A DNA stretch of 64,000 nucleotides from Mesonia sp008017825 (GCF_008017825.1 NZ_VRLS01000040.1:77943-141942); one strand, 5' to 3'. Counted from the first letter of the stretch, positions 6,494 to 16,509 are shown. Program-made: numbers and translations. Notes: a model not told the origin generated them from the sequence alone.

Positions 6494-9118
6494 TTAATCG
6501 TCAAAGAGTTTAGTTTGAGATTTTTCATCAGGCTTCTGAATGTTTTGTGTAAAATCATCTATAGCATTATCTAGCTCATTAATTTCTTCTGGCTCATCTT
6601 CCGCGGAAGCGATAGGCTCTAAAAGATTTAGTTGAGTAACAGACTCTGTAGTTAATTGATTCCCTTGGGCTTTTATACCTTTAATACTAATAAACTCTTC
6701 TAGATTTATTTCTTCATTAGGTTTTTGTTCTTTGCCTCTAGCTTTTCTATACACAATTTCTAAAACCGGAATATGATCTGTAGAAACTAATTCTAACTGT
6801 GATTTAGGATGATCTGATATTATATTTTCCTCTTTGTCTTTATTTTCTACTAAGAAACGTTTTACGTAATATCTTTCTTTTTCACCCTCCCAATATACAG
6901 CTGTAACAGGTTTTTTAGGTTTCCACTTTTCCATAACGATATAAGGCATATCAAATCGAGTAGTAAGTTCTGGTATGATGGTAGAAAGTAAACCATCTTG
7001 TGTAACTAGCAATATTCTATCTTCTCCTTTAAACTCTCCCAATAACTCTCCGCGTTCTTCTACATTTAAACGCTTGACTGTTTCATCAAACCAAATTTTT
7101 CTTGGTTTTAATGTAGAAACACCTTCTTCTTTTAATTCTACTTTTTTTATGGGGTGCTTACTAGCTATATTTCCTTTAGAATTTCTTCCTTTAATTAAAA
7201 TTTCGGCAAAATCTATTTCGAATCTTAACTTTTTAATACTCCCCATTTGACGAAGGTAAACCGTTACCACTTCTGCTTCCCCATTCACATTCGCAGAAAA
7301 ATAGTGAATCTTTGTACCTGGTTTAGCCTTACCTACACTATATTCTCTATCTCTGGTAATAGAAGTAACTGCAAAACGTTTCACATACGAGTTACCAGCC
7401 TTACCATCTTTATAAATTACGTTATAAATTGTTCTTTTATCTTTCTTCTTAAAAACAGCAACATGAATAATGTTTTTACCAATGTAGGTTTTATCATCTA
7501 CTTTGGTTACCTTCATTGTTCCGTCTTCCGTAAAGCAAATAATATCATCAATATCACTACAATCGGTCACATATTCATCTCTTTTTAGAGCTGTTCCTAC
7601 AAAACCTTCTTTTCTATTCACATAGAGTTTAGTGTTTCTTATAACCACTTTGGTAGCTTCTATATCTTCAAAAAGTCGGATATCTGTTTTTCTTTCTCTT
7701 CCTGCCCCGTGGTTTTTCTTAAGGTTATCAAAGTAACTTATAGCATAGTCTATAAGATGTTCTAAATGATGTCTTATTTTTGCAATTTCATCTTCTAAAG
7801 CATCAATTTTTTGTTGCGCTTTATCGATATCAAATTTGGAAATCCTTTTGATTTTTATTTCGGTTAACCGAACAATATCATCTTCGGTTATAGCTCTTTT
7901 TAAGTGTGAAATATGAGGTTGTAAGCCTCTATCTATAGCTTTAATTACTCCTTCCCAAGTTTCTTCTTCTTCAATATCTCGGTATATTCTATTTTCAATG
8001 AAAATTCTTTCTAAAGAAGCAAAATGCCATTGTTCCTGGAATTCTTCGAGCTTTATTTCCAGTTCACTTTTAAGAAGCTGTACGGTGTGATCTGTACTCA
8101 GTCTCAAAATTTCTGAAACTCCTATAAAATGAGGTTTATGATCAATAATAATACAACTCAACGGAGAAATTGAAATTTCACAATTCGTAAATGCATATAA
8201 AGCATCTATCGTTTTATCTGGAGAAATATTATTGGGTAAATGAATAAGAATTTCTACATTTTCGGCTGTATTATCTTCAATATGCTTAACCTTAATCTTT
8301 CCTTTTTCATTGGCTTTAATGATAGATTCTATTAAAGTACTAGTTGTAGTACTGTAAGGTATCTCGTTTATAACCAATGTATTTTTATCTCTCTGACTTA
8401 TTTTTGCACGTACACGTAACTTCCCTCCTCTTAAGCCATCATTATAATTACTAACATCCATAATCCCTGCTGTAGGAAAATCTGGAAATAGTTTAAATCG
8501 TTTACCTTGTAAATGTTTTATAGAAGCTTCAATAAGTTCTATAAAGTTGTGCGGAAGTATTTTTGTGCTTAACCCCACCGCAATTCCTTCTGCTCCTTGA
8601 GCTAAAAGTAGAGGAAACATTACTGGTAACGTAATAGGTTCTTTACGACGCCCATCATAGGAAGCTTGCCAATCTGTAATTTTTGGATTATAAACAACGT
8701 CCATAGCAAACTTAGACAAACGTGCCTCGATATATCGAGAAGCAGCCGCTCTATCGCCTGTTAATATGTTTCCCCAGTTACCCTGAGTATCAATTAAAAG
8801 GTCTTTTTGTCCCAGTTGCACCATCGCATCTCCAATACTTGCATCCCCGTGAGGGTGATATTGCATGGTATGACCTACAATATTAGCCACTTTATTATAA
8901 CGACCATCATCTAAATCTTTCATAGATTGCATGATACGTCGATGAACAGGCTTAAAACCATCTTCTAGTGCTGGTACTGCTCTTTCTAATATCACATAAG
9001 AAGCATAATCTAAAAACCAGTCTTTATACATGCCCGTAATTTTTGTAATTACTTCTTTAGCCTGTTGTTCTTCTGGTTGATTATTCGCCTCTAGGTTATT
9101 TTCATTTTCTATATCCAT
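6494..9118 (-). CDS. parC: DNA topoisomerase IV subunit A (ParC/GyrA family)
   Basis: 874 residues. Winged-helix/tower catalytic domain with active-site Tyr129 in ASRYIEARLS, the QRDR stretch HPHGDASIGDAMV (residues 88-100), a coiled-coil segment at about 415-455 and a divergent C-terminal beta-propeller, then an acidic tail. Pairing with the adjacent ParE-type subunit and the flavobacterial ParC signature (QLGQKDLLIDTQGNWGN) favour ParC over GyrA. The position equivalent to E. coli GyrA Ser83 is Ala93, while the Asp87 equivalent (Asp97) is kept. The enzyme decatenates daughter chromosomes. It stands between the 158-residue membrane protein gene and mscL with gaps of 3-4 bases, so all are likely co-transcribed. 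Confidence 0.95.
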   Translation of the reverse strand: MDIENENNLEANNQPEEQQAKEVITKITGMYKDWFLDYASYVILERAVPALEDGFKPVHRRIMQSMKDLDDGRYNKVANIVGHTMQYHPHGDASIGDAMVQLGQKDLLIDTQGNWGNILTGDRAAASRYIEARLSKFAMDVVYNPKITDWQASYDGRRKEPITLPVMFPLLLAQGAEGIAVGLSTKILPHNFIELIEASIKHLQGKRFKLFPDFPTAGIMDVSNYNDGLRGGKLRVRAKISQRDKNTLVINEIPYSTTTSTLIESIIKANEKGKIKVKHIEDNTAENVEILIHLPNNISPDKTIDALYAFTNCEISISPLSCIIIDHKPHFIGVSEILRLSTDHTVQLLKSELEIKLEEFQEQWHFASLERIFIENRIYRDIEEEETWEGVIKAIDRGLQPHISHLKRAITEDDIVRLTEIKIKRISKFDIDKAQQKIDALEDEIAKIRHHLEHLIDYAISYFDNLKKNHGAGRERKTDIRLFEDIEATKVVIRNTKLYVNRKEGFVGTALKRDEYVTDCSDIDDIICFTEDGTMKVTKVDDKTYIGKNIIHVAVFKKKDKRTIYNVIYKDGKAGNSYVKRFAVTSITRDREYSVGKAKPGTKIHYFSANVNGEAEVVTVYLRQMGSIKKLRFEIDFAEILIKGRNSKGNIASKHPIKKVELKEEGVSTLKPRKIWFDETVKRLNVEERGELLGEFKGEDRILLVTQDGLLSTIIPELTTRFDMPYIVMEKWKPKKPVTAVYWEGEKERYYVKRFLVENKDKEENIISDHPKSQLELVSTDHIPVLEIVYRKARGKEQKPNEEINLEEFISIKGIKAQGNQLTTESVTQLNLLEPIASAEDEPEEINELDNAIDDFTQNIQKPDEKSQTKLFDD

Positions 9119-9122
9119 GTAA

Positions 9123-9599
9123 TCAACGATGCTTATTTTGGTGCACTATTTTTTGTAAAGATTTTTGTAAAACTTTGATCTTATTATTACTAATAAAAGT
9201 AATATTAAATTTTATTTTTTTAACTGATTTAGAATTTTTCGACATTACTTTTATACTCAAATATTTGAAAAAAAAGTAATTAGAAACTTTATAGCTTTTT
9301 AATTTATATTTCGGAAATTCAGCTTTTTGCTCTCTATAGTTATATTTTTCTGAAATTAAAACACCTCTATTTGTTAAACATAGAGTTTCTCCATCACTAT
9401 CATACTCAAAATACTTACCAGATTTATATAGATATACAATTATTAAAAGTAAAATGAATGTGAGAAGAAAAAAAACAACCTCTCCTTTATATATGTGTTG
9501 TAACTCTACACTTAAGAAAAGAAACAAGCCTATACTCACTATAATAAAGAAATAAACTATAGGTATAAGTTTAATATTTTTTGAATTATTAAACCTCAT
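9123..9599 (-). CDS. Two-helix membrane protein with PH-like C-terminal domain, between parE and parC
   Basis: 158 residues. Two membrane helices (about residues 11-32 and 40-59), then a basic, beta-rich domain of about 95 residues (KYFEYDSDGETLCLTNRG onward) resembling bacterial PH-like domains. I do not recognise a named family. It lies 3 bases downstream of parE and 4 bases upstream of parC. Such tight spacing means co-expression with topoisomerase IV, but no motif links it to DNA work. A membrane tether or an unrelated passenger are both possible. Confidence 0.75.
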   Translation of the reverse strand: MRFNNSKNIKLIPIVYFFIIVSIGLFLFLSVELQHIYKGEVVFFLLTFILLLIIVYLYKSGKYFEYDSDGETLCLTNRGVLISEKYNYREQKAEFPKYKLKSYKVSNYFFFKYLSIKVMSKNSKSVKKIKFNITFISNNKIKVLQKSLQKIVHQNKHR

Positions 9600-9602
9600 A
9601 AA

Positions 9603-11459
9603 TTAGTTTTCCTCTATTATATCTAATTCTACTTTTAAATTTTCAATGATAAATTCTTGGCGGTGTGAAGTATTTTTCCCCATATAAAAACTTAGTAAAT
9701 CTTCAATACCAGTTTCTTTATCTAACATAACAGGATCTAATCTTATATCTTCCCCTATAAAATGTTTAAATTCATCTGGAGAAATTTCACCAAGTCCTTT
9801 AAATCTTGTTATTTCTTGTTTTCCAGAAAGTTTTTCAATGGCATTTCTCTTTTCGGTTTCAGAATAGCAATAAATGGTCTCCTTTTTATTTCTAACCCTA
9901 AATAATGGTGTTTGAAGAATATATAAATGTCCTTCTTTAATTAATTCAGGAAAAAACTGTAAGAAAAAGGTGATAAGTAATAAACGAATGTGCATTCCGT
10001 CAACATCAGCATCTGTCGCAATTACAATATTATTATACCTTAAGTCCTCCATTGAGTCCTCTATATTTAATGCGGCTTGAAGTAAATTGAATTCTTCGTT
10101 TTCGTAAACAATTTTTTTGGTAAGACCGTAACTGTTCAAAGGTTTACCTTTAAGACTAAATACCGCTTGTGTATTTACATCTCTAGATTTTGTAATACTA
10201 CCACTTGCCGAATCTCCCTCGGTAATAAAAAGTGTACTTTCTAGATTACGTTCTTTTTTTACGTCTCCCAAGTGTATTCGACAATCTCTCAATTTTTTAT
10301 TGTGAAGACTAGCTTTTTTAGCTCTTTCTTTAGCTAATTTTCTAATACCAGATAAATCTTTTCTTTCTTTTTCTGCTTGCAGAATTTTTCTCTGGATTTT
10401 ATCTGCCGTTTCCGGATTTCTATGCAGGTAATTATCTAATTGTCGTTTTACAAAATCTAGAATATAAGTTCTTACCGTTGGAAGGTTTCCACCCATATCG
10501 GTAGAACCTAATTTCGTTTTAGTTTGACTTTCAAAAACCGGCTCCATTACTTTTATGCTTATCGCGGAAACAATAGACTTTCTAACATCACTAGCTTCAT
10601 AGTTTTTACCAAAGAACTCTCTTACTGTTTTTACAATTGCCTCTCTAAAAGCCGATTGGTGAGTTCCTCCCTGTGTGGTATGTTGCCCATTCACGAAAGA
10701 GTGATATTCTTCACTATACTGAGCTTTGCTATATGTAATTGCTACTTCTATATCATCTCCTCGTAAGTGAATTATAGGAAACAAACGATCTTCTTCATTA
10801 ATACTTTCTGAAAGTAAATCTTTTAAACCTTCTTCTGAATAAAATTTTTCACCGTTAAAAGTAATGGTTAATCCCGTATTAAGATATACGTAATTTTTGA
10901 GCATTTTCTCTACGTACTCTGCCCTGTACTTATAATTTTTGAAAATCGTTTCATCTGGAATAAAGGAAACCTTAGTTCCTTTTCTACGTGAAGTTTCTTC
11001 TAAAAACTCTTCGTTTTTAAGTTCTCCTTTTTCAAATTCCGCGGAAGCTGATTTACCTTCTCTAGTAGATTCTACTCTAAAAAAACCTGAAAGTGCATTC
11101 ACTGCTTTGGTACCAACTCCATTAAGTCCGACAGATTTCTTAAAGGCTTTAGAATCATACTTTCCACCCGTATTCATCTTAGATACTACATCTACCACTT
11201 TACCTAAAGGTATACCTCTACCATAATCTCGAACTATTACTTTTTGACCTTGTATAGATACGTCTATGGTTTTTCCCGCCCCCATAACGTACTCATCTAT
11301 AGAGTTGTCGAGAACTTCTTTAAGCAAAATATAAATTCCGTCATCTGCACTAGAACCATCCCCTAGCTTACCAATATACATCCCAGGACGCATTCTAATA
11401 TGTTCTTTCCAATCTAAAGAACGTATGTTTTCCTCGGTATACTTTGTTTCTTCTGTCAT
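9603..11459 (-). CDS. parE: DNA topoisomerase IV subunit B (ParE/GyrB family)
   Basis: 618 residues from the ATG at 11459 (MTEETKYTEENIRSLDWKEH). A longer frame reaches 11516 but adds an unconserved hydrophobic leader, so I reject it. Seen: GHKL ATPase (LLKEVLDNSIDE, DYGRGIPLG, GLNGVGTKAVNAL), transducer domain, Toprim with EGDSASG and DADVDGMH, and a C-terminal ParE tail ending in the region SFYMGKNTSHRQEFI. It supplies ATP-driven strand passage to ParC. It is the first gene of a minus-strand cluster parE - membrane protein - parC - mscL. Confidence 0.95.
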   Translation of the reverse strand: MTEETKYTEENIRSLDWKEHIRMRPGMYIGKLGDGSSADDGIYILLKEVLDNSIDEYVMGAGKTIDVSIQGQKVIVRDYGRGIPLGKVVDVVSKMNTGGKYDSKAFKKSVGLNGVGTKAVNALSGFFRVESTREGKSASAEFEKGELKNEEFLEETSRRKGTKVSFIPDETIFKNYKYRAEYVEKMLKNYVYLNTGLTITFNGEKFYSEEGLKDLLSESINEEDRLFPIIHLRGDDIEVAITYSKAQYSEEYHSFVNGQHTTQGGTHQSAFREAIVKTVREFFGKNYEASDVRKSIVSAISIKVMEPVFESQTKTKLGSTDMGGNLPTVRTYILDFVKRQLDNYLHRNPETADKIQRKILQAEKERKDLSGIRKLAKERAKKASLHNKKLRDCRIHLGDVKKERNLESTLFITEGDSASGSITKSRDVNTQAVFSLKGKPLNSYGLTKKIVYENEEFNLLQAALNIEDSMEDLRYNNIVIATDADVDGMHIRLLLITFFLQFFPELIKEGHLYILQTPLFRVRNKKETIYCYSETEKRNAIEKLSGKQEITRFKGLGEISPDEFKHFIGEDIRLDPVMLDKETGIEDLLSFYMGKNTSHRQEFIIENLKVELDIIEEN

Positions 11460-11549
11460 AGATAATGTTGGTGTGAAGCTAAGATAGTACGAATTAAGAA
11501 AAAATAAAACTCGCACAAGGGAAAATAATCAACAATAAATAAAAATTTA

Positions 11550-13727
11550 TTATTGCAAGTATTTAGAGATGATATTTATTAAAGTTTCTTTACTAAAAGG
11601 TTTGATTAAAACATCTGTTATTCCCGCTTTTACAGCTCTTTCTTTAATTTCGCTCAACTCTGATGCGGTTACGGCTATAATGGGTTTTGTAGGATGAATT
11701 TTTCTTACAGAGGTTACAATCTCATAACCATTTAAAGTGGGAATATTTATATCTACTAAAGCAATGTCCCATTCATTTTCTATTAACGCATCTAACCCGT
11801 CTTGGCCATCACCAAATGTATTAAGGTCAACCTCATAACCTTTTAAAAACTTTTCAACTACCAAGCGGTTGATTTGATTATCTTCTACTTGAATTATTTT
11901 TTTTCCTTTTAATGGATTAAAGTTAAAAGACTGGGCTTGCACTACATTTTGTTTAAGAGGATTATCGCATTCTATTTCAAAAGAGAATATAGACCCTTGA
12001 TTTACTTCACTATTCAATTTAATCTCACTATTCATAAGCAATAATAACTTTCTAACTATAGATAAGCCTATACCTGTCCCCTCCATAATACTTTTATCTA
12101 TAGATATTTGTGAAAAGTTATCGAAAATTATATTTTGCTTGTCTTTGGGTATACCTAAACCATTATCAATAACTTTAAATTCTATGATAGATTTATTATT
12201 TGTACAATTAATTTGATTCACTTCTACTCTTACCTTTCCTTTACTAAACTTAATAGCATTATCTGTTAAATTAAGTAGAACTTCATAGAGGATATTAGAA
12301 TCAGAAATTATTTGTTCGGGTAAATTAGGATCGATTTTGTATACCACCTCACAATTGTACTTTTCTTTGAGAAATTGAACCGCATTAGAGATGTTATTAA
12401 AAAAGGTACTTAGCGTAATAACCTCTGGCTTTACTTTTATTTTGTTTTTATCAATTTTATTGAGAAAAAGAATGTTATTAATTAAATTAAGTAAGTAGTT
12501 ACCTGAAAATTTTAAAGAATTGAGAAGTTTTTTATTTGCTTTAGAAGTATCATCACTTTCTAGCAGTAAAGACGCTATTCCCACTACGCCGTGTAAAGGA
12601 GTTCTAATCTCATGACTAATATTTGAGATAAATTGAGATTTAGCTTCTGCAGCAATATCAGCATCTTTTTTTGCTTTTTTTAGTTCTTTATTACTCTTGT
12701 TTAAATTGATGATTAACTTATTTTTTATTTTATTTTCCCTGTAAATAAGCAAGAGTATTGCAAATAAGAAAAGTGATAATACAGCATATAACCAAGAAGT
12801 CCTTGTTTTTGATGCTGCTAAATCTTGCATAAGAACCTTTTCACGTTTAGAGCTTACTAAAGCTCTCTCATATTCCTTTAAATCATATCGTGCATTTTCT
12901 AAAGCTAAGCGTTTCTTTAGGTCTTCGTTAATAAAATTATCTTTATTAGAAATGTGTTTTTCTAGATAGAGAAATGCTTTATCAAATTTACCAATACTCC
13001 TTTCATAGTTACTTCTATAGAGATAAATTTCACTCAATTGCTCATATAAAGGATGAGCTTCAAGCACTTCAATAGATTTATCGAAATTTACTTCTGCAAG
13101 TTCTAGCTGATCAGTTTGAGCATAATAACGTGCTAATAACAAATGTGCGGTAGAAATGAGAGTTCTATTATACTCATTAAATTTTTTATCTACATTTTTT
13201 GAAATTATCTTGAGCTCATCAATATAATCAGTTACTCTTTGAGGTTGATTATTATCCAAACGATTCCAAACTATATTAATAAGTACATCACTTTTAAAAC
13301 TGTGATTTAAAGAATCTGCTATATGAAGTGCTTTTTTATAGTATATTTCTGAAACCTCATAGTTTTTTTCTTCCAACACCCATACATTCCCCAAACCATT
13401 ATAATTAACCATTAAAAGCGTAGGATAATTATAAAGTTGAGAAAGGTCTTTAGATTTTGTATACTTTTCTTTTGCAGAAGAATAATTCTCTACAGCTTCA
13501 TCGTTTAAAGCTAATAAATTGTATGCACTAGCTGTATAATAAGTAGCCTTTTCTTTATAAGATTCCTCTAAAAGTTGAAGGGCAATTTTTTTTGAATCGG
13601 TAAAATTTAAATTATCATATTTAGCCAAGCTGGCTTTCTCAAGTTCTTCTAAGTGAGATATCTTTTCTTGAGCCAAAGAAAATAAACACACGAGGCAGAA
13701 AAAAAAGGAGGTAATAAATTTTATCAA
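11550..13727 (-). CDS. TPR-containing hybrid sensor histidine kinase/response regulator
   Basis: 725 residues. Signal peptide (1-19), TPR-like periplasmic region (about 30-290), coiled coil, membrane helix (about 311-329), HisKA with His372 (SNISHEIRTP), HATPase_c (N-box LLNLTDNAIKF, DNGLGIP, GTGIGLSI) and a C-terminal receiver domain with Asp659 (LVDINIP) and Lys709 (LIKPF). No output domain, so the receiver may act in a relay or on the kinase itself. The only start that preserves the signal peptide is TTG at 13727: an ATG upstream in the same frame runs into a stop after five codons. The two-component partner is not encoded nearby. Confidence 0.9.
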   Translation of the reverse strand: MIKFITSFFFCLVCLFSLAQEKISHLEELEKASLAKYDNLNFTDSKKIALQLLEESYKEKATYYTASAYNLLALNDEAVENYSSAKEKYTKSKDLSQLYNYPTLLMVNYNGLGNVWVLEEKNYEVSEIYYKKALHIADSLNHSFKSDVLINIVWNRLDNNQPQRVTDYIDELKIISKNVDKKFNEYNRTLISTAHLLLARYYAQTDQLELAEVNFDKSIEVLEAHPLYEQLSEIYLYRSNYERSIGKFDKAFLYLEKHISNKDNFINEDLKKRLALENARYDLKEYERALVSSKREKVLMQDLAASKTRTSWLYAVLSLFLFAILLLIYRENKIKNKLIINLNKSNKELKKAKKDADIAAEAKSQFISNISHEIRTPLHGVVGIASLLLESDDTSKANKKLLNSLKFSGNYLLNLINNILFLNKIDKNKIKVKPEVITLSTFFNNISNAVQFLKEKYNCEVVYKIDPNLPEQIISDSNILYEVLLNLTDNAIKFSKGKVRVEVNQINCTNNKSIIEFKVIDNGLGIPKDKQNIIFDNFSQISIDKSIMEGTGIGLSIVRKLLLLMNSEIKLNSEVNQGSIFSFEIECDNPLKQNVVQAQSFNFNPLKGKKIIQVEDNQINRLVVEKFLKGYEVDLNTFGDGQDGLDALIENEWDIALVDINIPTLNGYEIVTSVRKIHPTKPIIAVTASELSEIKERAVKAGITDVLIKPFSKETLINIISKYLQ

Positions 13728-13970
13728 AAAAAATAATTTATTGAGATCGTAAATTTAAAGTATTAATGTCATTTTTAAAATAAAAAAATACTGATTTTAA
13801 ACTATTTAACAAATTTAATTTAATATTGAAGTAAATGTATTTTCAAAACTCAATATTTTAAAGCTATTAAACATCTTTTAATATTAACGATGTAAGGTAA
13901 ATAAATAGGATAAAGTGCAGTTGTTTTAAATTTTTTTATTTGCTTTGCCCAAAATTTAGAACAATTAAAA

Positions 13971-14642
13971 ATGAAGATCTTTTTTTTAGTTAGCTTTTTA
14001 ATGTCCTATACCATAAATGCTCAAGTAGGAATTGGCACAACCAACCCTCAGGCTACTTTAGACGTTAATGGAAATTTAAGAATCGAGCAAGTAGATCAAG
14101 ATCTATCTAGTAACAAAATCTTAGTACTTGGTGATAATAATGAATTAAAACAAGGTAAATCTGCGAGATTCTATGCTCTTTCTAATTTTGTAATTCCTAT
14201 TTGTCAAAATTATAATGAAAATGATACAGGGAGTTTTACCACAACGGCTAACGGCACAAGTTATACTGTAAACTGGGAAATAATTGTTAAAGACGTAGGA
14301 AGTGTTAGTAATTCACAAACAGTGGTAACCTCTGTTTCTAATAATTCAGGAAATGTGAGTAGTACTTCCAGTACAATAGAAATTCCTAATTACCCTTTAA
14401 AAGCACAACGGTTACAAGTAAAATATCAATTTACTCCTCATTTACCTTTTAATCCAAATGGGTTTAACCTCACAGCGTATAATAACAGTAATTACCCCGA
14501 TACTTTTTCTTTAAATTATACAGCAGCAGATGAAACAGAAATCACAGTAAACATTACAAGAACAGATCAAACCTCTGCCGATGAAAATAAAAATTGTTGG
14601 GCAGGACAGTTTTACTTTGACATGATGATGTATAGCTATTGA
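13971..14642 (+). CDS. Secreted protein with QVGIGTTNP N-terminal motif
   Basis: 223 residues. Signal peptide (about 1-17), then AQVGIGTTNPQATLDVNGN, a motif found at the mature N-terminus of many Bacteroidota secreted proteins and resembling phage tail-fibre segments. The remainder is Ser/Thr/Asn-rich, beta-predicted and ends with a Cys-containing WAGQFYFDMMM segment. No T9SS sorting domain and no enzyme motif. Function unknown, likely surface or envelope. A strong bidirectional terminator follows directly. Confidence 0.72.
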   Translation: MKIFFLVSFLMSYTINAQVGIGTTNPQATLDVNGNLRIEQVDQDLSSNKILVLGDNNELKQGKSARFYALSNFVIPICQNYNENDTGSFTTTANGTSYTVNWEIIVKDVGSVSNSQTVVTSVSNNSGNVSSTSSTIEIPNYPLKAQRLQVKYQFTPHLPFNPNGFNLTAYNNSNYPDTFSLNYTAADETEITVNITRTDQTSADENKNCWAGQFYFDMMMYSY

Positions 14643-14654
14643 TCTGTAAAACAC

Positions 14655-14693
14655 AAAAGGCTTAAAATCAAATTCTGATTTTAAGCCTTTTTT
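14655..14693. terminator. Bidirectional intrinsic terminator
   Basis: Sixteen-base perfect stem (14655-14670 with 14676-14691, core AAGGCTTAAAATCA) and a 5-base loop, with T run on the right and A run on the left. Separates the convergent genes for the QVGIGT protein and YchF. Confidence 0.9.
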
Positions 14694-14708
14694 GATAAGA
14701 AAATTCAG

Positions 14709-15803
14709 TTAAACATTAAATCTAAAATGCATTACGTCCCCATCTTGAACCACATATTCTTTTCCTTCAACACTTAATTTACCTGCATCTTTCACTTTTG
14801 CTTCACTTCCTAAAGAAACATAATCATCATATTTAATTACTTCAGCACGAATAAAACCTTTCTCAAAATCGGTATGAATAACACCCGCTGCTTGTGGAGC
14901 TGTAGCTCCTACAGGAATTGTCCAAGCTCTTACCTCTTTTACTCCTGCAGTAAAATAGGTTTGCTGGTTTAGTAATTTATAAGCCGATCTAATTAATTTA
15001 GCTGAACCTGCTTCATCTAGACCTATATCATTTAAAAACATTTTTCGCTCTTCAAAGTCATCTAGCTCTGTGATGTCTGCCTCAGTACCTACTGCTAACA
15101 CTAAAACCTCTGCATGTTCGTCTTTTACCGCCTCTTTTACTTTTTCTACGTATTCATTTCCGTTAACTGCAGCATCTTCATCTACATTACAAACATAGAG
15201 AACAGGCTTATCGGTAATAAACTGTAATGGCGCTACAAGTTCTTTACGGTCATCTTCTGCAATATCAATTGCTCTTACAGATATTCCTGCTTCTAATCCT
15301 TCTTTTAATTTTAAAAGGACTTCTTGCTCTTTTATAGCTTCTTTATTTCCTGTTTTTGCTGCTCTTTTAACTTTTTCAAGTTTCTTGTCTACGGTTTCTA
15401 GATCTTTTAACTGAAGTTCAATATCAATAGTTTCCTTATCTCTAATGGGATTTACATTTCCGTCAACGTGAACAACATTATCGTTATCAAAACATCTTAA
15501 TACGTGTAGAATGGCATCAGTTTCTCTAATATTTCCTAAAAACTGATTTCCAAGCCCTTCTCCTTTACTTGCACCCTTTACCAATCCTGCTATATCAACA
15601 ATTTCTACGGTGGCAGGTAAAACTCTTTCAGGTTTTACTAATTCTTCCAACTTTTCTAACCTCATATCGGGCACATTTACGATTCCTATATTAGGTTCGA
15701 TCGTACAAAAAGGGAAGTTAGCACTTTGTGCTTTTGCGTTAGACAAACAATTAAATAATGTTGATTTCCCAACATTTGGTAATCCTACAATACCTGCTTT
15801 CAT
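14709..15803 (-). CDS. ychF: Redox-regulated P-loop ATPase YchF (Obg family)
   Basis: 364 residues, full family length. G1 loop GLPNVGKSTLFN (residues 6-17), switch DIAGLVKGASKGEG, an inserted helical domain (about 130-190), G4-like NVDEDA (altered from NKxD, as in YchF proteins that prefer ATP) and a C-terminal TGS domain (GVIHTDFEKGFIRAEVI, DGDVMHFRFNV). Ribosome-associated, linked to translation and stress control. Standalone gene with its own predicted promoter. Confidence 0.97.
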   Translation of the reverse strand: MKAGIVGLPNVGKSTLFNCLSNAKAQSANFPFCTIEPNIGIVNVPDMRLEKLEELVKPERVLPATVEIVDIAGLVKGASKGEGLGNQFLGNIRETDAILHVLRCFDNDNVVHVDGNVNPIRDKETIDIELQLKDLETVDKKLEKVKRAAKTGNKEAIKEQEVLLKLKEGLEAGISVRAIDIAEDDRKELVAPLQFITDKPVLYVCNVDEDAAVNGNEYVEKVKEAVKDEHAEVLVLAVGTEADITELDDFEERKMFLNDIGLDEAGSAKLIRSAYKLLNQQTYFTAGVKEVRAWTIPVGATAPQAAGVIHTDFEKGFIRAEVIKYDDYVSLGSEAKVKDAGKLSVEGKEYVVQDGDVMHFRFNV

Positions 15804-15829
15804 AGTTTTTCTTAATACTTTTTGAACCG

Positions 15830-15837
15830 CAAATATA
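15830..15837 (-). promoter_or_regulatory. Predicted -7 box for ychF (TATATTTG)
   Basis: On the minus strand reads TATATTTG, an exact match to the Bacteroidota -7 consensus TAnnTTTG, 26 bases upstream of the ychF ATG. No clear -33 TTG is seen. Confidence 0.4.
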
Positions 15838-15982
15838 CAGAATGATTTGGTTTAATAAAGCATTATTAATGAAGTGATACTATATTATTTCTTTGAATTA
15901 TTTTAAGTAAATTTTACCGTTGCCTTATTAAAAATTAACACTATATAGATTTACATTTATAGTAACCAAAAAAACAATTAAA

Positions 15983-16480
15983 ATGAAAAAATTAATGATT
16001 ACTGCTTTGTGCTTAACTTTTGGTTTTACCAATTATGCACAAACTGAAGACAAAATGAAGAAAACAGTTACTACAAAAACAATTACCAAAGATAATAAAG
16101 GCGAAAATGTAGCTGTTGAAAAGAGAACTATTAAAGCCCAACAGGAGTTAGGGGTTGAAAATAATGATAAGACTAATCAAGCTGTTAGAAGACATCAACC
16201 TCAAATTTCTACTTCCACCTCATTTATGGTAGATCAAAATAGCTATATGATATCTCCAGATAGAAAAGGATATGTTGTTCATAAAATGAATGGGAAGGAA
16301 AGAACAGAGTATGGTGTTATTAGACAGATGCCCGATAGGGATACTTACGTACTACACACCAAGGAATATGACTCTTTTGGATATTTTGACGAAGATGGAA
16401 ACTTTGTTGTTGGAAATTATGATCCAAAAAAAGATGATGTCATCTTAAAAAAATATATGATGAAAAGACCTACTAGATAG
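15983..16480 (+). CDS. Secreted hypothetical protein
   Basis: 165 residues. Signal peptide (about 1-19, cut after NYAQ), a Lys/Thr-rich hydrophilic segment (TVTTKTITKDNKGE), then a C-terminal domain rich in Tyr and Asp with two similar stretches (SYMISPDRKGYVVHKM and the region DRDTYVLHTKEYDSFGYFDE) reading like short beta repeats. I do not recognise the family. Flanked by ychF (divergent) and a terminator. Confidence 0.65.
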   Translation: MKKLMITALCLTFGFTNYAQTEDKMKKTVTTKTITKDNKGENVAVEKRTIKAQQELGVENNDKTNQAVRRHQPQISTSTSFMVDQNSYMISPDRKGYVVHKMNGKERTEYGVIRQMPDRDTYVLHTKEYDSFGYFDEDGNFVVGNYDPKKDDVILKKYMMKRPTR

Positions 16481-16509
16481 TAATGAAAATTTTCATAGGT
16501 ATTATAAAA

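Noticed and set aside
7247..7588. 113-codon plus-strand frame
   Set aside because: Antisense within parC; composition is that of a reading-frame shadow.
11460..11516. Longer N-terminus for ParE beginning MRVLFFLNSYY
   Set aside because: Adds a hydrophobic leader absent from ParE proteins; the ATG at 11459 gives the standard beginning.
13971..14642. Phage tail-fibre origin for the QVGIGT protein
   Set aside because: The motif resembles tail-fibre segments, but a signal peptide is present and no phage genes lie nearby.
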